From contig CANDOC010000005.1 in NCBI GenBank assembly GCA_947387575.1, positions 62,001 to 126,000 of the forward strand: a DNA stretch of 64,000 bases, read 5' to 3'. The notes below the pieces were generated by a model. It worked only from the letters and a program-made list of their open reading frames with translations, had not been told where the DNA came from and did no database searches. A program made the translations under genes and the position numbers. Origin of the DNA: Spongorhabdus nitratireducens (lineage in GTDB: Bacteria > Pseudomonadota > Gammaproteobacteria > Pseudomonadales > Endozoicomonadaceae). The first letter of the stretch is position 1. Each line of letters opens with the position of its first letter. Shown here piece by piece: positions 57,535-64,000 of the stretch.

Positions 57535-58239
57535 ATGCCTGACATTCTTGCGCTTGATACTGCGACAGAAGCCTGTTCTGTGGCTCTTTATCTGAAAGGT
57601 GAACTGCACGAGCAGTTTGAACTGGCCCCTCGTCGGCATAACCAGCGTATTTTGCCCATGGTGGAGTCGATTCTGGCTGAAGCAGGTGTTTCCCTGAATC
57701 AACTGGACGGTATTGCCTTTGGCCGAGGCCCCGGTGCTTTTACCGGTGTACGGATTGCCACCGGTATTGCTCAAGGGCTGGCTTTTGCTTCAGAACTGCC
57801 GGTGATTCCGGTTTCCAATCTGGCAGCACTGGCACTACAGGCCCGACGAGAGCAGGGTGTTGAACAGATTATGACTGCAGTCGATGCCCGCAAGGACGAA
57901 GTGTACTGGTGCTGTTACGGTTTTGAAGACGGCAAGCTGCAGGAACTGTTACCGGAACGGGTTTGTGCGCCGGAAGATGTCACCCTGCCTGAAGGTTTTG
58001 ATGCTTCTGCTGCCACCGGTATCGGTACCGGTTGGATTTTTGCTGACAGGTTGCCCTGCAAGCCACAGCAGATTATTGAAAATGTACTGCCCCGTGCTGG
58101 TGATATGGCCATGCTGGCAGTAGATGCTTGGAATAACGGCGTGCGGCTGGCGCCAGAGAACGCTTTACCGGTTTATCTGCGGGATAATGTCGCCGATACG
58201 ATTGCCGAACGGGAAAAAGCAAAACTGGCTAAAGGCTGA
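57535..58239 (+). CDS. tsaB: tRNA threonylcarbamoyladenosine biosynthesis protein TsaB
   Basis: 234 residues of the ASKHA-fold TsaB family: ILALDTATEACSVALYLKGELHEQFELAPRRHNQRILPMVESIL and GIAFGRGPGAFTGVRIATGIAQGLAFASELPVIPVSNLAALA. TsaB supports TsaD in forming t6A37 on tRNA. It follows adk on the same strand after 134 nt and precedes uppP. Confidence 0.94.
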   Translation: MPDILALDTATEACSVALYLKGELHEQFELAPRRHNQRILPMVESILAEAGVSLNQLDGIAFGRGPGAFTGVRIATGIAQGLAFASELPVIPVSNLAALALQARREQGVEQIMTAVDARKDEVYWCCYGFEDGKLQELLPERVCAPEDVTLPEGFDASAATGIGTGWIFADRLPCKPQQIIENVLPRAGDMAMLAVDAWNNGVRLAPENALPVYLRDNVADTIAEREKAKLAKG

Positions 58240-58346
58240 ATCGACCGGTCTTTGTTCTGATGCCGGTAGCGATGTCAGTAGCGTAAATCTGCGACATCGG
58301 ACATATTATCATTTGGGACCAACCAACTTTACAGACGGGGCAGATC

Positions 58347-59153
58347 ATGGATGAAATTCAGATTATTGTACTGGCACTGATTCAGGGGATTACCGAATTT
58401 CTGCCGGTATCCAGTTCGGGGCACCTGATTCTGCCGTCCGAAGTGCTGGGCTGGCCTGATCAGGGACTGGCCTTTGATGTCGCCGTTCATATCGGTACTC
58501 TGGCTGCGGTGCTGATCTATTTTCGCAAGGATGTTTTCGGTCTGGCCGGTGGCTGGCTGAATCACTGCTTCCGGGGCAAGGTGACACCGGAAAGTCGGAT
58601 GGCCTGGTTTATTATTCTGGCTACAATTCCGGCGGTAATGCTGGGTGGTTTGATGTCGGCCACCGGTGTCGATGAAATGATTCGCTCAGTGCTGGTGATT
58701 ATTGCCACTACGCTGGTGTTTGGCGTATTGCTGGGTGTGGCTGACCGTATGGGCTCCCGTGCACAGGATATGGAAAGCATGAGCTGGAAGCAGGCACTGG
58801 GTATTGGCCTGGCTCAGGCGCTGGCATTGATTCCAGGCACCTCTCGCTCCGGTGTCACCATGACTGCAGCACTGCTGATGGGTTTTACTCGAGAAGCTGC
58901 GGCCCGTTTCTCTTTCCTGCTGTCTATTCCGGTTATTGTTGGTGCTGGTTTGTTGCTGACCCTTAAGCTGATTGAGGCGGGTGTTGACAGTAGTCAGTGG
59001 AAAGAGCTGGCTATGGGGGCTGTTGTTTCGGGCATCAGTGCCTTTATCTGTATTCACTGGTTTATGGGCTTTATCCAGCGTATTGGTCTGATGCCATTTG
59101 TGGTTTACCGGATTCTGCTGGGCTTTGTTCTGCTTGGTGTCTGGTTTTACTGA
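58347..59153 (+). CDS. uppP: Undecaprenyl-diphosphatase UppP (BacA)
   Basis: 268 residues, about eight membrane spans. The two family signatures are intact: GITEFLPVSSSGHLIL (first) and PGTSRSGVTMTAALLMGFTREAAARFSFLLSIPV (second, catalytic Arg/Ser). It dephosphorylates undecaprenyl diphosphate to recycle the peptidoglycan carrier lipid and gives bacitracin resistance when abundant. Confidence 0.95.
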   Translation: MDEIQIIVLALIQGITEFLPVSSSGHLILPSEVLGWPDQGLAFDVAVHIGTLAAVLIYFRKDVFGLAGGWLNHCFRGKVTPESRMAWFIILATIPAVMLGGLMSATGVDEMIRSVLVIIATTLVFGVLLGVADRMGSRAQDMESMSWKQALGIGLAQALALIPGTSRSGVTMTAALLMGFTREAAARFSFLLSIPVIVGAGLLLTLKLIEAGVDSSQWKELAMGAVVSGISAFICIHWFMGFIQRIGLMPFVVYRILLGFVLLGVWFY

Positions 59154-59180
59154 GTAGCCTGAAAAATGGTTAGGGAGTGG

Positions 59181-59855
59181 TTATACAGGGTCAAGCTGCT
59201 CCCAACTGTTTTCCAGCCGCTGTTTGCCGGATAGGGTAAGTGATTCCGGGTCAAACAGCAGCAGCTGAAGCTGCATCAGTCTATCCGGGTAGTGTTCTGC
59301 CTGCGGATCCAATACCCGGTATCCTGCCCTCTGTGCTGCTTGCCGGTTGCTCAGTGAATCATCAATCAACCAGATACTGTCTGGCATATTGATATCAATA
59401 TATTCGCCATGCTGTTGCTGTATATGTTGAAGCACCAGCAGGTTGATTCGACTGGCTTTGTTCATACCGGGAATATCATGACGATTGATCACCGGAATCT
59501 GCTGCTGAAGCATAAAAAAGTGTTGCAGTATTCGGTTGACGTTTTCCTGGTTCATACCGCTAAAAGTGAGTATGGCGATGTATGTTGTAGCGTTGCTTTG
59601 TTGCCAGGCATTAAAAAACCGGCTGTGTTCTGCCACATAGATCGGGCGAATATTTCTTTCCGTTGAAATAATACAATAGTCGTATTGCCCGGTGGCGGTG
59701 AGCGTGTAACCTGCCCGCTCCGGGTACAAGAAGGATTTGTTACTATCCAGATTGTGTAGCTGAACCGGGCTCAGGTTTTGGTGTCTTGCTGCGTCATACG
59801 GGTGACCAATCAGGGTTTCGTCCAGATCAAAAAAGACAAAGGACTTGTAGGCCAT
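59181..59855 (-). CDS. HAD-like hydrolase superfamily protein
   Basis: 224 residues from the ATG at 59855, where the protein begins MAYKSFVFFDLDETLIG. HAD motif I is FFDLDET (Asp nucleophile); motif IV is SIWLIDDS. The middle region has ILTFSGMNQ (motif II Thr/Ser) and NKASR for the Lys. The end has AAQRAGYRVLDPQAEHYPDRL, shared in outline with the HAD-like protein at 60813-61493 across rsmJ. The substrate is unknown. Confidence 0.75.
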   Translation of the reverse strand: MAYKSFVFFDLDETLIGHPYDAARHQNLSPVQLHNLDSNKSFLYPERAGYTLTATGQYDYCIISTERNIRPIYVAEHSRFFNAWQQSNATTYIAILTFSGMNQENVNRILQHFFMLQQQIPVINRHDIPGMNKASRINLLVLQHIQQQHGEYIDINMPDSIWLIDDSLSNRQAAQRAGYRVLDPQAEHYPDRLMQLQLLLFDPESLTLSGKQRLENSWEQLDPV

Positions 59856-59954
59856 TGTGACTTCAGGGTCGCAGAGGTTTGTTAAAATCAAGTAAACATG
59901 TCTTTTGATATAGCCTAGATATATTTGATCAGACTGGCTGTTTTTATTGGAGTG

Positions 59955-60764
59955 ATGTTGATTACCTCTTCTGTTTCCACAATTTCTGTGGCCGTTAACT
60001 CTGCAGCCATGCAGGATAAATCCGCCGCACTGGCTCAGCGCTTGGGAATTCCTCTGGTTGAGGGTGATCCTGCAGTACTGGATCAGTTTGATACGGTACT
60101 GATGTACGACGAACAGGGACTGGGTGCCTGGCCGACCGGTTCCGGGGCACCAGGAGCAACTCGTTGTGACTTTGTAGGTGGTGCTGTGGGACACCGGCGC
60201 AAGTTTGGAGGTGGCAAGGGACAGGCTATTGCCAAGGCTGTAGGTCTGGGTAAAGGCGTAGTGCCCGGTGTTCTCGACTGTACTGCTGGTCTGGGACGGG
60301 ATGCGTTTGTACTTGCGACACTGGGTTGTGAAATGACGCTGGTGGAACGTTCCCCGGTTGTGGCTGAATTACTGGCAGATGGACTGGCTCAGGCTCAGGA
60401 TGATCCCGAGGTAGGAGATATTGTTAGACGGATGCAGCTCGAGCAGGGAGCATCACTGCAGTTTTTGGAACAGTGTCTTGCAGAAGGTCGGCAGTTTGAT
60501 GTTGTGTATCTTGATCCAATGTTTCCAACCCGGGAAAAGTCGGCACTGGTCAAGAAAGAAATGCGGCTGTTCCATTCACTGGTAGGACAGGATCTGGATG
60601 CGGATGAACTGCTGGCTCCGGCCCTTAAAGTGGCCCGTCACCGGGTTGTGGTCAAGCGTCCGCGAAAAGCGCCGGATCTGGCTGGTAAAGCACCAGGTTA
60701 CCGGCTGGAAGGCAAGGCAAACCGGTTTGATATCTATCCGCTGAAAAGTTTTACTGCCAAATAG
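59955..60764 (+). CDS. rsmJ: 16S rRNA (guanine1516-N2)-methyltransferase RsmJ
   Basis: 269 residues from the ATG at 59955; TTG at 59925 and GTG at 59952 are in-frame alternatives, so the start is uncertain. Family hallmarks are [47 protein letters not shown] (SAM motif), [23 protein letters not shown] and the closing FDIYPLK. It methylates G1516 of 16S rRNA. It sits between two related HAD-like genes. Confidence 0.93.
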   Translation: MLITSSVSTISVAVNSAAMQDKSAALAQRLGIPLVEGDPAVLDQFDTVLMYDEQGLGAWPTGSGAPGATRCDFVGGAVGHRRKFGGGKGQAIAKAVGLGKGVVPGVLDCTAGLGRDAFVLATLGCEMTLVERSPVVAELLADGLAQAQDDPEVGDIVRRMQLEQGASLQFLEQCLAEGRQFDVVYLDPMFPTREKSALVKKEMRLFHSLVGQDLDADELLAPALKVARHRVVVKRPRKAPDLAGKAPGYRLEGKANRFDIYPLKSFTAK

Positions 60765-60812
60765 AACCCCATTTCAATATCTGCGGCCATACTTCAATCG
60801 TTTTATCACTGG

Positions 60813-61493
60813 TTGACGGGTATAGCCGCAGTGAAAACATTCTTCTTCGATCTGGATGAAACCCTGCTGGTTCATCATCTGGTTGTTAACAGGCCTGGCA
60901 AGTTAACTGCAATACAACACCAGAACCTTGAAGGTGATGATGGCAGCCATATCTGTCATATGCTGAACCAGCGGGATGGTTTGATCGGGTTGTATCCTGA
61001 ACTGCATCGCCGGGTCTTCCAGTATTTGTCACTGACACGGGATGAAAATCATACCTTTCTTTTAAGCGACTCGGCTTATGACCCGGATGCAATCTGCGAG
61101 GCATTGCAGGGCATGTTTGGTGGTGGCGACTTCTTTTTTACAGTGCCGTATATCGGGCGGGAAACCTATTCGCTCAGCATTTCAAAGGGTACGCGAATCA
61201 TGCATACCCTTAGATGCGAAGCGCTGGCAGAGTTTGCCGGCTGGAGCCCGGAAGCACCTCCCGGCATCTGGCCCGGCAAAAGGCTGGCTAGACATGTTCG
61301 CAGCGGGTTTCTGACACTGGCAACCGAGCCAGTCCCTCTATTGGATGGTAACGAGGTCAAACCACCTGAAAACTGCTGGTTGATCGATAATATGGAACAT
61401 TGTCGCTGCTCAGCTACTTTTTATGGCATTCAGGTTATTGATCCAACGAAAGAAGACTATCCAGCCAGGCTGGAAGCAGCAGTATTTCACTGA
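60813..61493 (+). CDS. HAD-like hydrolase superfamily protein (relative of the 59181-59855 product)
   Basis: 226 residues. HAD motif I FFFDLDETLLV, motif II region TFLLSDSAYD, a Lys in SISKGTRI, and motif IV NCWLIDNMEH. The C-terminus (TFYGIQVIDPTKEDYPARL) mirrors the end of the HAD protein on the other side of rsmJ. A GTG or ATG near the annotated start is possible; FFFDLDET begins by residue 10. Reaction unknown. No membrane segment. Confidence 0.72.
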   Translation: MTGIAAVKTFFFDLDETLLVHHLVVNRPGKLTAIQHQNLEGDDGSHICHMLNQRDGLIGLYPELHRRVFQYLSLTRDENHTFLLSDSAYDPDAICEALQGMFGGGDFFFTVPYIGRETYSLSISKGTRIMHTLRCEALAEFAGWSPEAPPGIWPGKRLARHVRSGFLTLATEPVPLLDGNEVKPPENCWLIDNMEHCRCSATFYGIQVIDPTKEDYPARLEAAVFH

Positions 61494-61604
61494 AATGCTG
61501 ATCGACTACACGACTGAATTACTATAACGTGTGGCTTTGCCAACGATACTGCCTTTTCTGCACAGGCAGTCAAAATAATAAGACACTCCCTCAATAGGAC
61601 AACC

Positions 61605-63707
61605 ATGGCAACTCTGGAACGGGATTCAAAAATACAGAATATAACTGCCGCACCGGTTTATCCGGCCAGCCTGAAGCAAAATATTGTTGATGATTATTTT
61701 GGTACCAAAGTCAGTGATCCTTATCGCTGGCTGGAAGATGATCGCAGTGATCAGACCCGACAATGGGTGCGGGCTCAAAATGAAGTAACGCAGAGTTATT
61801 TTGGCCAGATTCCCTACCGCAGTAAAATCCAGCATTTACTGCAAGATCTGATGGACTATGAAAAGGTGCTGACGCCTTTTGTTGAGGGAGATTATACCTA
61901 CTTTTATCGCAATGAAGGGCTGCAGAATCAATATGTCCTGTATCGTCAGAAAGAAAACGCTACACCGGAAGTCTTTCTTGATCCCAATACTTTCAGTGAA
62001 GACGGTACAACTTCACTGGCTGGAATCAGCTTTTCAAAGAGTGGCAAACTGGCGGCCTATCAGATTTCTGAGGGGGGAAGTGATTGGCGCTGTGTTTATG
62101 TCATCGATACCGATAGCGGAGAGATTATCGAGCCGCCGTTGGAGAATGTTAAATTCAGCGACCTGAGCTGGTTTGAGGATGAAGGTTTCTATTATTCATC
62201 CTATGACAAGCCTGATGGTAGCGAACTCTCTGCTAAAACTGACTGGCACAAGCTGTATTATCACCGGCTCGGCACATCTCAGGATAATGATGAGCTGGTT
62301 TTTGGTCGGGATGAAAATGAAAAGCATCGCTATGTTGGTGGTGAAGTCACCAATGACAGTGCTTTTCTGCTGGTGTACGCGCAGGAATCAACATCAGGGA
62401 ACAAGCTTTATCTGAAAGACTTGCGAGAGCAGAATTCTGACCTTGTTCCTGTTCTGGAACATATGAATGCCGATGCCTGGTTGCTGGATAGTCGTGACGA
62501 TACTCTTTACCTGGTGACAAATCTGGATACTCCTAACCAGAAAGTAGTCAGCTTTTCTGCCGCAACGCCCTCTCCTGAAAACTGGCAGACAGTGATTGCT
62601 GAAACCAATCAGACGCTGGACGCCTATTCCGGTGGTGGATATATATTCGCCCACTATATGGTGGATGCGGTCTCAAAGGTTATTCAATATGACTTTGAGG
62701 GGAACCGGGTCAGACATATTGCCCTGCCGGATGCTGGAACGGCAGAAGGCTTCAGTGGCAAGCGAAAGCAGCAGACACTTTATTTCAGTTTTGCCAATTT
62801 CAGAATACCGGGGCGGATTTACCGGTTGAATCCGGAAACGGGTCACATTTCTGTATTTAAAGTGCCCGCCAGCAGTTTTAACAGTGATGACTATATCAGT
62901 GAACAGGTGTTTTATACCTCGAAAGACGGCACCCGTATCCCGATGACCATTACCCGCCACAGAGATCAACAGCGTGAAGGGAAGGCGCCGACCATTCTTT
63001 ATGGTTACGGCGGGTTTAATGTCAGCCTGACACCTTACTTCAGTGCCACGATTGCTGCCTGGCTGGCAATGGGCGGAGTTTATGCTGTGGCCAACCTGCG
63101 TGGTGGTGGTGAGTACGGCAAAGACTGGCATCTGGCAGGCACCAAACTACAGAAGCAGAATGTGTTTGATGATTTTATTGCTGCGGCTGAATACCTGATT
63201 GCAGAAAAGTATACCTCCAGTGACCACTTGGCTATCAGTGGCGGTTCCAATGGCGGACTCCTGGTCGGCGCCTGTATGACCCGGCGCCCGGATTTGTTCA
63301 GGGTTGCGCTACCGGCAGTCGGTGTACTGGATATGCTTCGATACCATAAGTTCACTTCCGGTGCCGGCTGGGCCTACGACTACGGCATATCAGAAGACAG
63401 TGCAGAGATGTTTGAATATCTGCATGGTTACTCGCCACTACATAATGTCAGGGAAGGCGTGGAATATCCGGCTACTTTGGTAACTACCGGTGATCATGAT
63501 GACCGGGTCGTTCCTGCCCATTCCTTCAAGTTTGCGGCTGAACTGCAACAAAAGCAGCAGGGAGAAAATCCCGCACTGATCCGAATTGAGACCAATGCAG
63601 GGCATGGTGCAGGAACGCCAACCAGCAAGATTATCGAACTGTATACCGATGTTTATGGGTTCGCGTTGTTCAATATGGGTATCAGGGAATTAAACCCGAC
63701 GACTTAA
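61605..63707 (+). CDS. Prolyl oligopeptidase (S9A)
   Basis: 700 residues, the usual size of S9A prolyl oligopeptidases. An N-terminal segment (YPASLKQNIVDDYFGTKVSDPYRWLEDDRS) and a seven-bladed propeller (about 80-420) precede the hydrolase domain. The catalytic triad is Ser548 (ISGGSNGGLL), Asp633 (GDHDDRVVP) and His667 (NAGHGAGTP). No signal peptide is seen, so it is probably cytosolic. It cleaves short peptides after proline. Single gene. Confidence 0.93.
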   Translation: MATLERDSKIQNITAAPVYPASLKQNIVDDYFGTKVSDPYRWLEDDRSDQTRQWVRAQNEVTQSYFGQIPYRSKIQHLLQDLMDYEKVLTPFVEGDYTYFYRNEGLQNQYVLYRQKENATPEVFLDPNTFSEDGTTSLAGISFSKSGKLAAYQISEGGSDWRCVYVIDTDSGEIIEPPLENVKFSDLSWFEDEGFYYSSYDKPDGSELSAKTDWHKLYYHRLGTSQDNDELVFGRDENEKHRYVGGEVTNDSAFLLVYAQESTSGNKLYLKDLREQNSDLVPVLEHMNADAWLLDSRDDTLYLVTNLDTPNQKVVSFSAATPSPENWQTVIAETNQTLDAYSGGGYIFAHYMVDAVSKVIQYDFEGNRVRHIALPDAGTAEGFSGKRKQQTLYFSFANFRIPGRIYRLNPETGHISVFKVPASSFNSDDYISEQVFYTSKDGTRIPMTITRHRDQQREGKAPTILYGYGGFNVSLTPYFSATIAAWLAMGGVYAVANLRGGGEYGKDWHLAGTKLQKQNVFDDFIAAAEYLIAEKYTSSDHLAISGGSNGGLLVGACMTRRPDLFRVALPAVGVLDMLRYHKFTSGAGWAYDYGISEDSAEMFEYLHGYSPLHNVREGVEYPATLVTTGDHDDRVVPAHSFKFAAELQQKQQGENPALIRIETNAGHGAGTPTSKIIELYTDVYGFALFNMGIRELNPTT

Positions 63708-64000
63708 TTCAGATATTCCGTTCTGAGGTAACGGATAATCTGTTTTGACTCGTACAGTTCCCGGCCGGTATTGGGGTCTACCAGATAGGGTGCCGCAATT
63801 CGGCCGGAACGTTCCAGTAGTTCCTTGCGATTACGACCACAGGGCTTGTATTCGGGAATCAGTTGTTCCCGAACGACAGGCAGCAAATAGTCCTTCCATT
63901 CAGCCTTGCCAATATTATGCAGGATATAGGGAATCTCGTATTCGCTTAACAACTCACGCACCGGCCGCGAATACGGGCTGGATTCAAAACTGTAGAGCTC
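63704..64000 (-). CDS. Glutaredoxin/GST N-terminal-domain protein (5' end outside window)
   Basis: The open frame continues through the right edge, so only the C-terminal 98 residues are visible. They read ELYSFESSPYSRPVRELLSEYEIPYILHNIG, then APYLVDPNTGRELYESKQIIRYLRTEYLN. This is a thioredoxin-fold GST_N module with a cis-Pro (APYL) and a glutathione-contact-like ES pair; the redox CxxC is replaced by SSPY. Similar proteins often have two GST_N modules. It overlaps the prolyl oligopeptidase stop by 4 nt on the opposite strand. Confidence 0.75.
   Translation of the reverse strand, partial: ELYSFESSPYSRPVRELLSEYEIPYILHNIGKAEWKDYLLPVVREQLIPEYKPCGRNRKELLERSGRIAAPYLVDPNTGRELYESKQIIRYLRTEYLN

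Overview
The window reads as a chromosomal segment of a Gram-negative gammaproteobacterium. Evidence is the phage-shock (psp) locus, TonB-dependent outer-membrane receptors, a TolC-type RND pump, a Fur box, and the gene order trpS-scpA-scpB-rluB. The mix of Pseudomonas-like gene order, a glucose PTS and many host-interaction-like oddities would fit a marine Oceanospirillales or Endozoicomonas-type bacterium. That placement is inference, because no rRNA or tRNA gene is present. I see no prophage, IS transposase, CRISPR array, tRNA or rRNA.

Layout. (1) 1-3291: divergent pspF / pspABC with a putative sigma-54 promoter, plus an extra small exported protein gene ahead of pspA and a DUF3192-like lipoprotein. 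(2) 3308-12033: carbohydrate uptake on the minus strand. It holds a sugar porter and SDR dehydrogenase, then a glucose PTS made of PtsG (EIICB), a fused EIIA-HPr-EI and a free EIIB, then an orphan sugar-binding protein. (3) 12353-14585: an OmpR/EnvZ-type two-component system divergent from that binding protein. (4) 14725-23794: a mixed block with a K+ channel, LRAT-like protein, VOC protein, AlaE-type exporter, AtoE-type transporter, methyltransferases, SH3-domain protein, YciI, YciB and an RNase AM-like PHP protein. A 167-bp palindromic repeat-like element lies at 17481-17647.

(5) 23799-31927: metal and iron uptake, with a TonB, a copper-type TonB receptor, a second TonB receptor under a Fur box, an exported CcmI/CycH Ig-like protein, an MHS-type transporter and a tandem pair of paralogous unknown proteins. 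(6) 32239-46743: YciO-type protein, acs, an AT-rich gene for an apparently secreted pseudokinase, a TetR/old-yellow-enzyme pair sharing an operator, a TetR-MFP-RND efflux operon, an MFS exporter and an alpha/beta hydrolase. (7) 46920-51529: trpS-scpA-scpB-rluB. (8) 51883-64000: a permuted NlpC/P60-like exported protein, ppc, an unknown gene, adk, tsaB, uppP, rsmJ flanked by two related HAD-like genes, prolyl oligopeptidase, and the 3' part of a glutaredoxin/GST-like gene.

The PHP gene, the yciO-type gene and trpS-scpAB-rluB often lie next to each other in pseudomonads. Here they are separated by two accessory stretches (about 8 kb and 14 kb), and these hold most of the unusual genes. The strongest novelty candidate is the protein at 35894-37291. 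It keeps the protein-kinase C-lobe layout but has lost the HRD and DFG catalytic residues, and it carries a signal peptide.
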